Positions 21,261 to 33,016 of a stretch of 64,000 nt of DNA are shown here, piece by piece (within the stretch, counting starts at the first letter, position 1; each line of letters begins with the position of its first letter). Below the pieces are notes generated by a model. The model had not been told where the DNA came from, made no database searches, and saw only the letters and a program-made list of their open reading frames with translations. The DNA comes from Aldrovandia affinis (lineage: Eukaryota; Chordata; Actinopteri; Notacanthiformes; Halosauridae). The translations under genes were made by a program, and so were the position numbers. The DNA lies in contig JAINUG010000073.1 in assembly GCA_029706075.1 (NCBI GenBank), forward strand, positions 872,001 through 936,000. The letters run 5' to 3'.

Positions 21261-23995
21261 TGGCAATAGACATCTTGTGGGGACAGAAAAACAGACGTCT
21301 CGTCCCCTTGCAGTGAACACACATGACAATTCCATCGAGGCCTTGCATGTACCGCAAACATCTAGAAAACATATGCGCCCTGATGGAAAAATGCAAACAG
21401 CTAGTCTGAGACAACGAACCCGCCGGGGAGCCGATAGCCATGCACTGGGATGGACGGATCGTCTGTGGGCGGGGGGGACAGGAAACAGGAAGCTGCTCTG
21501 ATTAACCCGGATGTCTGGTCTGACCTTGGGACTGCATGAACAGATCCAAGGCTCCCACGTTGGCTCAGAATAAACAAGCACATTTGTGAACTGTCCAGTG
21601 AGAACTTTTCTGAGTCAATTTCTATCCCCTGTTTTTTGTGTGTGTGTGTGGGGGCAGGATAACTGCACTGCAGTCCTGTGGCTGAGATGAGCAGGCATTT
21701 GGCATTGGGGGGCCGGGGGATACGCTGTATGCAAAGCTGGCGCTGGTAGACTGCAACACCTTATCAACCCGGAGGAGTTGCTTTTGTACACTGAGGCGGG
21801 GGCAACCTGCCAACCGAAGCCCTCTCTCCCTGGGGCGACGCTGGGGCTAATTGAAGAGTGTTTTGGGGGACTCAGTGGACTGGGGGCATTGTATTATTTT
21901 TCTGATAAATGGTTAGATATTTGCAGTTTTACTTTTACACTGTTATTCTTAGGGATTCAAGTATTAAAATGTGATTTTTCATGCAAAAAAGCTCCAATTA
22001 AAATAAACAAAAAAAAATTATTTTCTCAGAATTGGTCAAAAGTGAGTTTTGTAAAAACACTCTTCAATCATGCTTCCTCCCCACAGGGCTCCTGGTCGCA
22101 GTCGGAAGCGGTGGCAGGGTCAGCGTTTGATTCCTGATTCTGGACCACATGCCTGCTCCAAGCACTAGCGCCTCAGCCGAAAAGCGCTGCCTGGGTGACA
22201 AACATTCAAACCGCATTTTCGTTTCAATCAGCCACTGGAAATAGAATAATCTCTTCACAGCTGTGGATGGCGTTAACCGCGTGAGCAGGAGCCTGGGAAC
22301 ACGCGCACTGCCCCTGTGACGAATTCAAATGCCCTACGATTCTTTCAACTGCTGGAACTCCCCAGAGACCCTATGATTACCCACATCACAGACACTCTCG
22401 AGCGCGCATCGTGCTCGCATCGTGCTCTGCCAGTTCGGACACCTCTCGGCGTACGCGTTAAATGTCTTGAATGAAAAACCTCTTAGTGATGCAACACTTG
22501 GACATCTGCCACGGACAGCAGCACTCAACAGGCTGAAAGGCAGACGAATGTTTGAGTCTGTCCACAAGGCTCCTAGATCACTTTGATGGATTAACATCAT
22601 GGCACTGTAGCAGGCTGGAATGAGTCGGGCACCCATAGTCTTCCCCCCTGGGGTGTCTCCCAAACCACCATGCGAATCAAATATTCTGAGAGGTTTCCCT
22701 GTTCACACATTATATAAAATCAACCAAGCCAACTGACAGTTACATGCCGGTTATGAGTGAGTGGTGACGATTGACATTCTACGTTCTTACCTACATCAGG
22801 ACAATTTTTTTTCTTTTTTTATATGTTTTTTCAAATAATACAAAATGGAATACAAGCAATGATGTTTCAGACAGTGAAAAGAGAACCAGGGATGATGTGC
22901 ATCTAATATTGAACATATATATTTTTTAATTGATTCCCCCCCCCAATCAAATCTTTTAGACTCTACATTAATTTTCATCTTTTTACTTCTGTGTTTCCAT
23001 TGAAATAAAAATTACTCCTGATAATTCCCAATAGTGCAAAAATATATATATATTTTTTTAAATCTCATTTTATGAAAAAAAAAAAACAAAACACTGTGGA
23101 CAACAGGAATACGTTCAGCTGTGACAGGGAGGGAATATCCTCTGAAGTGTGCAAAAAATGTTAACACACATTTGCCATCCATACTCAATACTGGTAGAAC
23201 CATTCAATACTGGTAGAACCACCCACCTGGGATTGCATTTATACTGTAAATGATGCATACTGCACACAACACCAGCATTACAAACCTAGGGGTTCTCATT
23301 CATACACACACACACACACACAAGCCACGCAGTGAAGAAACAGTGCTATCCCAGGGAGCCATTTAGTGATCTCTACAGAGCAAGCTTTGTCAGTTAAGTA
23401 TTTGTATTTAAGAGTTGTTTTAGGTGGTACGTTCTTTTAGTTAATTTTAAGTGGTTTCAGCTTTCTAAATCCGTTTCTCCTGAAGGGGTAAGCGTGTAGA
23501 TTCTTATAGGGCATATAGGGCTGGTGGCAATTTATACAAATGGCCCATGACATAATACATACACCCCTCTCAGTTCCCTTATAGAGAAACCTGCTCAAAT
23601 TTAGTGTTTTGTTTGGTGAATAAATTCCCTTTCCTTGCTATCTTTTATTGCACCTTGGATTGCCTGATATTGATCAGGATTTCTGTTCATTTGTGATTAG
23701 TTTGAGGTCTCCCCTATTCTTGCAAACACCCACAATGTCCCCCACAGAAATCCATCACGGCCGTGATCATGTTGTGATAACAAATAATAATTCTCATTTA
23801 AGATTACCGACGGGGTTAGAGAGTAGAACAGGCAGCAGCCCGCCCGGCACTTTTAAAACAATCGACTGACACAAACCAAGACATTTGGGAAAATCTGCTT
23901 TGAATGTGGGCAAGATTATATGGTCACACTTCTGCTTCGACTAATTAAAATGTTCACTTTTAACAATGTAAGGTAGGCTGTGTGTGCATTCTACG

Positions 23996-24038
<43 letters not shown>

Positions 24039-25359
24039 ATGCACACTCACACACACACACATATGCGTGCGCGCACACACACGTACATACATAGAATATT
24101 GATGCCAAGGACCAGTTTACTGAAGGTGCATTGGATAGTTGTCATCTTGGGCTTGGCAACATCTGTACAACATATCTGTCTCCTCACACTTCTCATTGGT
24201 GCAGTTAATAACATTTTGTGGAAAATCAATTCCCTGGTGGCACATCTGCTTCCCATCAACATTTTCCTAGAGTAGGCTACAGTAGCCTATGTCTGTATAA
24301 TAACCATACAGCAAAACTCCTGGACGCCGCTTTAACGATCAGAACCACAGTTCGTTCCAAATATTAAATCAAAACTCTCCCCTTTTTGGCACTTTTGACC
24401 TGACCGGGGAAAAAAAAGACTGATGACGTTTGGTTGGCAATCGGATCATTTTCGTTTGAAATCACATATTAAACAAGGTGAAGTTAAAATAAGCGTGAGT
24501 GTGGATGATTTTGATTTGACTACGCTTCAAACGAAAGGGTCCGAATTAGAAGAAAAAAAAACCTCTAGCTTTGTCTTCACAGTTTCCAGTTATAATTTCA
24601 ACAAAGGTGAATGGAATCTTCAGGTTAGGCTACACTTTACTGTGCACTTATAGTGAAAATCCATAATTTGTGCCGTAAAAAAATCACATCAACCACCATT
24701 CTTTCTGTATTTGAATACAACCTTCAAGTCAACGCAAATAAAACAACCGGTTTAATCAAAATCCAATTAAAACCCCGTTACTTGTAGACGGACTCTAGAT
24801 GCACGTCTCATACTCGTTATCAGTATGTTTTACAATATTCTTGTTTCGGAAAGGTGTTGTAGTAGCCCGAGGACTCGAGATGGATTAAGTCATTAAAATG
24901 ACTACAGAAGTTCAGTCGACAGAAAACAAAATGTTTCTAAACCCATTATGAGAGCGAGATACCAGGGGTTCCGATGAAAATAATCACTGCCAATCACATT
25001 ATTGTTGTAATTTTAAAGTAAACCTGGGACGCAATGTTTCTCAATAACCGGCTTTATGTTTTAGGGATTTATTTAGGCTGACTTTGGGTGGATGGGGGGG
25101 GGGCAATTTATATTGTTTCTACAGTATTTTTTATAATCAAAATCTGAAGCTTGCGTTGATTGTACAATGCAATAACTGAAACTGATTTTAATTCATCTCG
25201 CGCAAAATATGACCAAAGTATTGGTCAGAGCATATAACAGAACTATAGCATAAAACTAATTCTTACGCGTTACAAGCATAATTATAAAAAATAATATTAC
25301 AACGTAGGCTACTCCCAACAAATTAGGGAGTATGATATAGTGCGTTGGCTATAACTTAC
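21261..25359. other. Putative receptor intron, microsatellites only
   Basis: Contains a perfect direct repeat of about 19 bp at 23185-23222 (TTCAATACTGGTAGAACCA twice), (AC)n at 23303-23322, and (AC)n at 23998-24036 with imperfect continuation to about 24083. The ORF at 21778-22137 is not recognised. Confidence 0.45.
23998..24083 (+). repeat. AC microsatellite, compound
   Basis: About 19 uninterrupted AC units, followed by imperfect AC/GC-rich units (CACACACATATGCGTGCGCG). Confidence 0.9.
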
Positions 25360-25645
25360 CTTTAAAAAGAAGATATTTCCGCCCCCAAAAAATGTGTTCA
25401 GTGCGTGCTCGCGGAGTTGTATGGGCTGGCACGGGCTCGTATCGCAAGTGGAGGGAACGCTTTGCGGGTCGTGGATGTAAACGCGTCCTTTCAAGCAATC
25501 CCTGGAAACGCACGCAGGCAGGTAGGTAGGGGGCGGTTTATCGGCATCAAACAACGGCGCTGGATTTCTCTTAAAGAGACACAGGGCTGCAAACAACCCA
25601 ACGTTTGTTTTCCTTTTTGATAAGCGGCAGATTAAGCCATCAGAG
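25360..25645 (-). other. npy8r: Predicted non-coding first exon of the receptor gene
   Basis: On the minus strand TTTTTAAAG|GTAAGTTAT (exon end 25360) is a near-consensus 5' splice site. A TATAAATA box lies at 25682-25675, giving an expected start near 25645 and an exon of about 285 bases. The segment is more GC- and CpG-rich than its surroundings. The nearest good minus-strand acceptor before a coding exon is at 15364, so the intron would be about 10 kb. The exon has an ATG at 25659 only if transcription starts further upstream. All of this is inferred from signals; it could belong to another transcript. Confidence 0.4.
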
Positions 25646-25674
25646 CCCGCCTGAAGCAACAGACGTTTCCGCTG

Positions 25675-25682
25675 TATTTATA
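25675..25682 (-). promoter_or_regulatory. TATA box, minus strand
   Basis: TATAAATA on the minus strand within GGCAGTATAAATACAGCGGA, about 30 bases upstream of the predicted first exon. Confidence 0.45.
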
Positions 25683-25768
25683 CTGCCTCTTTAGAAAGCC
25701 TACATTACGATTTTCCTGACAGATCCCAGACCGGTCTCGATTGAACAGAAGGGGAATATGTCTTAAAA

Positions 25769-26327
25769 TAGTGGTTCATAACCTCGGTCCTAGGGACCCA
25801 ACTGCGTATGCTGGCTTTCATTCCAACCATAATTCCGACCTCTGAATTTTAGCTATTTGTTAATTGTTCTTAAGTAGACCCTTGTGATTTCTATTAAAGT
25901 ATGATTTACTCTCTTAAGGCCATATTATGTCAGAAATAGCTAAGCATGCCATGAACAATTAAGGATTTTAAATCAGATCAACTAATGCTCTCGTTTTCTG
26001 TAACGTGCTATGTGACACATGATTCCTCTAGAAAGAGGCTACCTCTTTTAATTGATTCAGTTATAGAATGGCAGGTGAAATCAGTAGGGGCCTTAATTGT
26101 TGAAAGTCTGGACACCTGGTCAGTGAAACTAAACCATTTGTGGAAAATGGAAGAGTTCAATGACAGAAGCAATTGGCAATGAGCCAAACCTGCATTGTGT
26201 TAAAATACGTTTAAGGAAGAAAAAAACGATGGCAGATCTTGCCAACCACTTTAATTGATCAAGAGATTGGCTGGAACAAAAACCAGCGCACACGGTGGAT
26301 CCCTTGGGCCGAGGTTGGGAACCCCTG
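25769..26327. mobile_element. hAT-like non-autonomous element, copy 1
   Basis: The left end TAGTGGTTCATAACCTCGGT and right end GGCCGAGGTTGGGAACCCCTG are inverted repeats. Flanks TCTTAAAA (25761-25768) and TCTTAAAC (26328-26335) match at 7 of 8 positions, as expected for hAT 8-bp duplications. Internally homologous along its length to 44719-45284 (AATAGCTAAGCATGCCATGA; GTCTGGACACCTGGTCA). No ORF. Confidence 0.8.
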
Positions 26328-26346
26328 TCTTAAACAATCTGTAAAT

Positions 26347-26550
26347 CAGGGGTGCCCAAGTTCGGTCCTGGAGATCTACTGGGCATGCAGGCTTTTGTTC
26401 CAGTCCTTCACTAAACACCTGATTAAACTAATCAAGGTCTTGATTGTAGACCATGATTGGTGAATTAGTTGAATTAGATGTTTTAGTGCAGGGCTAGAAC
26501 AAAAGCCTGCACCCACACCGGCCCTTCTCGGATAAGATTGGACACCCCTG
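26347..26550. mobile_element. hAT-like MITE, 204 bp
   Basis: Ends CAGGGGTGCCCAA and TTGGACACCCCTG. Flanks CTGTAAAT (26339-26346) and CTGTAAGC (26551-26558) match at 6 of 8 positions. The interior contains a palindromic core (CTAATCAAGGTCTTGATTG) and GCCTGCACCCACACCGGCCC, shared with 37452-37656 and 26.67-26.82 kb. Confidence 0.8.
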
Positions 26551-26669
26551 CTGTAAGCAATACAATTATAAACTAAAAGATGTAAAACCAGTATGTTTTC
26601 TTTACAAAACTACAAAATATCTCAAATGACCTCCATGAAATAAGACATATATGCGCATGTTCCAACTGA

Positions 26670-26815
26670 ACAGTGACACACCCGATTCCACTAATCAAAG
26701 CCCTGATTGAAGACTTTGATTAGCTGATTAGTCAAATCAGGTGAGCTACTGCTCGGCTGGAACAAAAGCCTGCACCCACACCGGCCCACACAGGGTAAGA
26801 TTGCCCACCCCTGTA
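26670..26815. mobile_element. Partial copy of the 204-bp hAT-like MITE
   Basis: Keeps AAAGCCTGCACCCACACCGG and the terminus ATTGCCCACCCCTG, but the left end is lost. Confidence 0.7.
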
Positions 26816-27339
26816 TTAGCGCCTTCTTGTTCTATAGTTATACTCACAATGACAACCAAACCACAGGGCAGCCAAGCCTGTCTCCAAGGTCACTGCCATT
26901 TATATGCAGATTGAAAAAATGTGTCTTGTAATTCGTTTCATAATTTACAGGTGTACATTAAACACTGTGCAACATCTTTGATATGTAGTGAGTTAACCTT
27001 GAAAATTCACTAAAGGTCAAAGACTATGTTACATAATGAAATAACATATAACTACAAGCTGCTGTATAACACAAGTGTCGAACTGTAAGGATATAGTTAA
27101 CATGCACCATTAAGAGGAGCTGACATTTTGCAGTCTATCCTTTTATCCTTTATCCTGTTATCCTTGGGCTATCTGTTATCCTTTTGGAGTTTTAAATTCT
27201 CTAAAACTTTACAGTGAGTGTCCAGAATCATAAAGACATCACTCTGTGCAAGATAACTTGCAATATACGGGGTCTGAACATTGTCTACTAAGAATAGCAA
27301 AGTCAGGAGCCATCAGTAACTACAAGCTCAGATCTGTAA

Positions 27340-27505
27340 CTACAACCTCACACCTCCACCTCCAAGCCACTTGCACAGCGCATTGCAGCCTCTCCACATT
27401 TCTGTAGTGCACTCTCCGCCTGCCATCATGCCAGAACACATTGAACCACGATTTGTCACAGAACATAACATTGTGCTCATTTGCATTTGGCCAGTTCCTG
27501 TTTGA
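27340..27505 (-). pseudogene. Tc1-like transposase fragment
   Basis: A minus-strand frame gives HNVMFCDKSWFNVFWHDGRR followed by RVHYRNVERL, matching the second catalytic-Asp block of Tc1 transposases (VxFxDESRFxLxxxDGRxRVYRRxxERx). Here DES has become DKS. Only this segment is recognisable. Confidence 0.7.
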
Positions 27506-27559
27506 GTGTCATTCAGAGGTTGTGAAACAGCTAAAACAATTTGCAAGTTCACATCCACA

Positions 27560-29250
27560 CCAGCGGTGGCTGGGGAGCTGGGAATAGACCAGGCAGAAAT
27601 CCCACCTTAGAACCAATCCATCAGTTTCAACCTGTTTTCATTGAGCTTATTTGAATATGCCATTGACAAGTCACACAGAGATTTTGCACATTGTAGCATT
27701 CTCACATTAAATAATGTACGTTATCAGATAATCAGCAGGTATAAGAAAATGCTGCACAATTCTTAGAAAAAAAATACTATCACAACAAATAAAACTGGGA
27801 AGCTATGCCTATTGGCATTGATTATTCAGCTAATCAATGACTTGATAATCAATGCATGTGAACAGAATCAGGCTGAGAGTAATCATTGGTTTAAAGGTAT
27901 GGGGTTCAGCCTCCTGTGCTTCAAGCCAGCCAATCACGACCGATCCACACGTGTGGATTGTGACAAGTATTTGAGTGAACAAGATGGATTTTTTAAGTTT
28001 TAATGGAAAGATTGTGAATATAACCTGTCTGTACTTCTGTGAAAATAGTGGATCCAAAATAAGTATTTCTATTTGAATGCCTCTCTGCACATAATAAAAG
28101 TCAACATTGTTTCCTGTGCAGTGCTAGTTCCCCTGTGGTACACTGCATAGCTTGCAGTGTGAAAAATACTTGGTAGCATGAGGACAAGTGCATCAGAGGC
28201 CAGTAGTTCAGTGGAGTTGCACTGTGGATGAAATTCTGACTTTGTGAAAAATAAGTGCATCAATAGCCAATGGTTTGCGATCACTATAATTTCACGGTGC
28301 ATGGAGTCATAACACCCAGTTATAATTCTTGATTATAAGCCAAGAATTTACAGGACGATATGCAACAGCAACGTTGTCTTCCAACAATTTCTCAACATTT
28401 GGCCGAGAGAGAATCAACAACTTTCAAAAGTTTGATCGGTTCCAAAGTACGTAAACACTGAACACGCGCCTCCTTCCGCTGTTTGCTCTGGAGACGCAGG
28501 CTGAAAATGTGCAGCAAACGAGGGTTTAATCCATGAAGAGTAGAAAGGCAGTCGGCCACACTCCTCCTCCTCGTTCCCCCGTAACGCGTCCTCTACGCTG
28601 GCACCCGTCGCTTTGCAGCCGGTCAGGAGAGCGGAAAAGCATCTTCTACAGCGGCCGCTTCGCACGTTTCCGCCTGTGCTGTGCCTATGACATCATTCGG
28701 GGACGTGGTGTGGCATTCCTAAAGCACGCTGTCTATTCTCACAGTCCTGAAATGGCATGTCCCATTACTGCCCCCCCCCTCATCTGGACTCTTGATGTCA
28801 GAGTTCTTAACAGGCTCCAAAAGAGCCCCCTGTTGTTCTGCCGTTTCGATCTCCGTCCGCCTGTGATTCCGCTCCAAAAGCAGCGCGTGCTTATTGTTCC
28901 CCCGCTCCCTGTTGCTCTTTGCCATTTTGTCTGCTGCGCAAACGGGGCCTAGGGGTCACGCTGACATTTATTGCCTCTGAAGAATAATAATTTGTCTCTT
29001 GGCCACGGTATCAGACGGCAGGCATCAGCGAAGCGTTCTTCACGCTCATTTACATTTAGTTAAGAAACTCGAAGGGATGCAGAGATGGGAGTCTCACGCA
29101 GCGAGCGTCGAGAAGCTGGCCAGGGCTGACAATCTAAGGCGATTTTGCTTTCGGAGCAATGGCCGTTGTAGCGATGTTCCTCCCGGGACGGCGTGTTCTG
29201 AGCGGTGCTACGGAATGCTCACTGTCAGGACGGGACATACCTGGCATCAT
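27560..29250. other. Intergenic, partly GC-rich
   Basis: 28.4-29.25 kb is richer in G+C and CpG than its neighbours and carries overlapping frames on both strands (for example 28533-28952 plus), none with a recognisable domain. It may be conserved non-coding or regulatory DNA, or chance. Confidence 0.35.
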
Positions 29251-29255
29251 CAGTG

Positions 29256-29413
29256 GCGATTTTACCGCGGGTGCAGTGGGTGCATTTGCACCCCCTACTG
29301 CTGGGATGAAAATATTTCAATTTTCAAATCAATGTCAAAAAAACATTTAAAAGAAAATGATTGAATTGAAAAACATTGCACCCCCTGTTTTAAAACCTAA
29401 AATCGCCACTGCC
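29256..29413. mobile_element. MITE with CAGTGGCGATTTTA termini
   Basis: The left end CAGTGGCGATTTTA and right end TAAAATCGCCACTG are exact inverted repeats of 14 bp. Inner motifs TGCACCCCCTACTG and TTGCACCCCCTGTTTTAAAA are shared between the two halves. Related to 7418-7603. Confidence 0.7.
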
Positions 29414-29449
29414 TGGAATCTTGCAAAGATAGGACCACCGAACTGCTAT

Positions 29450-29800
29450 TTTTCATTCATTCATTCATTATCTAACCCGCTTACTCCTGGCCAGGGTCGG
29501 GGGGGGCTGGAGCCTATCCCAGCATGCATTTGGGCGAGAGGCAGGAATACATCCTGGACAGGTCGCCAATCCATCGCAGGGCACACACACCATTCACTGA
29601 CACACTCATACCTACAGGCAATTTAGACTCTCCAATTAGGCTAACGTGCATGTCTTTGGACTGTGGGAGGAAACCGGAGGAAACCCACGCGGACACGGGG
29701 AGAGCATGCAAACTCCACACAGAAAGGCCCTGGCCGAGATTCAAACCCGGGACCTTCTTGCTGTGTGGCGACAGTGCTATCCACTGCAACACCCTGCCCT
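29450..29800 (-). repeat. Dispersed fish repeat, inverted copy of 8.16 kb
   Basis: The plus strand reads GGAGCCTATCCCAGCATGCA, CTCCAATTAGGCTAACGTGC and AGCATGCAAACTCCACACAG, ending in the reverse of the tRNA-like head. It is preceded by a short (ATTC)n run at 29456-29468, the 3' simple tail. Confidence 0.85.
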
Positions 29801-30104
29801 GCTATTTTTTTTAAATGTACTTGTAAACCGCACAGCTGGCAAGCACCGGAAACTAGGTGACCATCTGCATTTGCTGAAACAGGATCTCTTTCGACTAAAA
29901 TGTCGCGGCAGAATTCAGCTCTTATCTCACGTCCCACGTCTGCCCTGCTGGTGACTTCACGCCATGGACGGGAGACCCACGTCACATTCGAAGCAAGAGT
30001 CACAGGGTCTGGTTTCCAAGGCAAAAAACCCCAAACATCACCGGAAGCAAGAGCGAATCCCACAGCATGTGGAGGCTGTCGCCAGGCCGAGCTATTTATA
30101 TATT

Positions 30105-30275
30105 AGCACTGTACTGTATTGTATTGTATTATATTATATTGTATTGTATTGTATTTTTATTACACTTTTTTTCTAAGCTCTTGTTATCGTTTTGGTTGTA
30201 TGTTGACACCCTTACACTAAGGAAAATTCCTTGTACATCGTACTTGGCCAATAAATAATTCTGATTCTGATTTAA
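30105..30275 (+). repeat. TATTG microsatellite and LINE-like 3' end
   Basis: A TATTG/TATTA pentamer run (30114-30156) precedes GGAAAATTCCTTGTACATCG, CTTGGCCAATAAATAATTC and TGATTCTGAT, a typical 3' end of an abundant fish retroposon. Confidence 0.6.
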
Positions 30276-30282
30276 TGCAACG

Positions 30283-30581
30283 GTTATAATGCGCGAGCTT
30301 GCAGCGCGCCCGCATTTCCGAGCGCGCCCGCCGCCGTGTGAGTCACGCGCGCGCCGGAGCAGTGTGATAAAGAGGCACGGCAAGGAGGAGGAGGAGAACA
30401 GACGAGCGGACGTTGACCCTGGGGGGAACTTCCGCGCTTCGGAATGAAGGCGCGTGCGTCTGGAGATACAGAGCAGTCTGGGGTGTGAGGGACTAGCTTC
30501 GTGCGCTATTCAGACCACATTTCTTTGCGTTTCTCCGCTACAAAAATGTGCTTCTGATTTACAAAATGTGCTGATTTGTTC
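30283..30581 (+). promoter_or_regulatory. CpG-rich segment with a splice-donor-like end
   Basis: About 200 bases crowded with CpG (GAGCGCGCCCGCCGCC; CACGCGCGCGCCGGAG), then purine-rich sequence, and TTTGTTCGTAAGTAC near 30576-30590, a good 5' splice site on the plus strand. This arrangement resembles a CpG-island promoter with a short non-coding first exon. No coding exon is found downstream on the plus strand in the following 27 kb, so the assignment is tentative. Confidence 0.3.
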
Positions 30582-30599
30582 GTAAGTACGATTATCAAC

Positions 30600-32820
30600 A
30601 CTGATGACTGCAGTGGTATTAAAGCAGAATCACATTTATTTTCAGGATCAGTGTATATTTTAAACTCCGGCAGGAAGCCGGTAGTGGAGTGAGCATGATA
30701 ACAAGACTCAGGCTACTGTACTTGTAAAGCTGCGCTGTTTGGGGGAACCAAGGGAGGCCCTGTAAGGCCCTAGTATGAATAGAGAGTGGATCCAGACTCT
30801 ACAGTGACACTGTTTTAGTTTTTTTAAATAATTTTTTAATACATTTTACAAAAACACTCAAATTCCATCATCAATCCTGCTGCAAAGTTTGTGGAAGAAC
30901 AGACCGTAATTAAATGGTGCTTCCATCATAGAAACATTTCCATTTAACTTCCATCTTTGCTTCTAGTTCAGTTGATGAAGCTCAACTTCTAAACAAAAAA
31001 TAAAAATGTACCCAAAGAAATTATACAATGGACCGCATGCACGTACAGTTTTTAAAAACTAATGGGACCTTCAACGTTGTAGGAGCATTCTGTGCCATGA
31101 AATTCCAATGAAAACATGTCTAAAAATAATTGAAGCAGTCATTAGATTAATTGCACTACAGTACATGGCAGTGAAATATGAAGCCTGCCCAAAGACAAAT
31201 GGGACAAACATAATTAATCCTGCATGCAACGCTGCCCTCGCAAAACATTCTCACAGTAAACAGAATATCAAGCGTTTCAAGTGAAGCAGAATTAGGCGTT
31301 GACTGATCACTACTTATGATCCGATTATGGGAAATTAAATTCTGCATTCCAGTAAAAAAAAAACACTCCACCTTCCAATCCCACAAGGCCTTGAAATGGA
31401 AAAGCTTGGCCAAGAAGTCTAAAGATCTGCACCACACCATCTCCACAACCCCCCCTGTATCCTGGGTGGCCAGGGAAACATTGATTTACCACCCCATAAT
31501 ATCAGACTTGTACTTGTTTCTGTGGTTCTGGCCAAGAAATGTATATTACAAAACCAAATTATATTCAAAATCAAGAGGAAAACAAACAGGTTCAACCTTA
31601 CTATAGACTACATCCATATAGGAAAAATTACAATGTCAGAAAACACATAAAACAGAATATGATCAAATGTGGCACCCCAATTTATCGCACCTCAATATTT
31701 CACCCGAGGCCCAACATCTACATACTCCACTCCTGCACAACAAGCTAAAGCCCCCCCCCCGAACCCCCCAACCTCCCCCTCCTTTCCATCTCTCCTTACT
31801 TGGTTACATTTCCTCACCTCTTTTCCTCTTCTTTTCTCTCTCTCGCTATTGTTTCAGAGCTTGGGGTTCAAAAATGGGATTTCCATGTATATATATATAT
31901 ATATATAATTTTTTTTTTTTAAGAAAGAAAGAAACTTGGCTAAGAATGGATGGTCCTGAGACTAGAATAGAAATTTTGACACAAGTCAAGTCAGAATGTG
32001 ACACAAACAAAATGACATCACCGACTGTGTCAGTGCCTGAAACGCACAGGGCAAAGCTGTTATCAAAGGCAAAGGGTGGCTATCGCACCCCAGATGAGGC
32101 ACAGGTGTACTCAAACCTTTGACTGGTACTGTATATATATATTTGAAAAAGAAAGAAAGATACTAAGAATGGAAGAGAATGTCATAAGCCAGAATGTGAC
32201 ACAAACAAAATGACATCACCGAGAGAAAGACAAGCCATTGTGACTGACAGACAAAGGCACGCCAGACCTCTCCCGCTGTCTAACACAAGAAAATGGGGAA
32301 AAAAAGATAGTTATTAAAAATGTGAAAGAAATAGATACGGAAGAAAAGTCTATACGTTGAATCTATACATTGAAAAGACATTGAAAAGAGATAATACAGT
32401 TATGCCTGCGACAGCTGTGGCATTGAGACTCAGAAACAATGCATTTGATGCATGTTCTTCTTCCTGCGGTTTGTGTGCATGCACATGTGATGAGAACGTT
32501 GGTAAAGTCGATAATCACAGAGAAAGAGAGACACAATGGTGGAGCACCCTGAGAGCATTGAATCTCTCTCTGTACACATGCATTGCCTTTCTCTAACTCC
32601 CTGTATTGTTTTTCTCTCCCTCTCTCACTGCTGGGGGCGTCTGCCCTGAGTCCTGAGCCTACTCCACCTTCAGAACCCACCATCTACCCACCAGGCACCT
32701 GTCCCAGCCCGTTACCCCACCCCAGGACCACTGGTTCCAGTTGCCTAGAAACAAACAAAGTCCCATATTGAGTTGTGTTACACATGGACTCCTTCACCAA
32801 TGTTGGTCATTACACACTCA
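30600..32820. other. Intergenic with a two-copy diverged duplication
   Basis: CAGAATGTGACACAAACAAA followed by ATGACATCACCGA occurs at about 31990-32023 and 32189-32222. Each is preceded by an AT-dinucleotide run, a GAAAGAAAGA run and CTAAGAATGG. ORFs here are spurious. Confidence 0.55.
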
Positions 32821-32829
32821 GACCCTGAG

Positions 32830-33016
32830 CTGGCCAGAGGAGGATGGGCTCCCCCTCTTGGGTCTGGTTCCTCCTGAGGTTTCTTCCTGTTTGTTCCACC
32901 TGGGGAGTTTTTCCCTTCCTGTTGCCTTAGGCTTGCATTTGTGGCGGTTCAGGCCCTGTAAACCGTCTTGTGATAAATGTTTTGTTGAATGAGCTGTAGA
33001 AATAAAGTTTGATTGG
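32830..33016 (+). repeat. LINE 3'-end-like fragment
   Basis: GGTCTGGTTCCTCCTGAGGT, GGGAGTTTTTCCCTTCCTGT, GCCTTAGGCTTGCATTTGTG and AATAAAGTTTGATTGGC: the same module as 10.19-10.32 kb, and the reverse complement of the module around the 37.45 kb MITE. Confidence 0.65.

Noticed and set aside
24001-24083. CRISPR-like periodic repeats
   Set aside because: A simple AC microsatellite in a vertebrate genome; no spacers.
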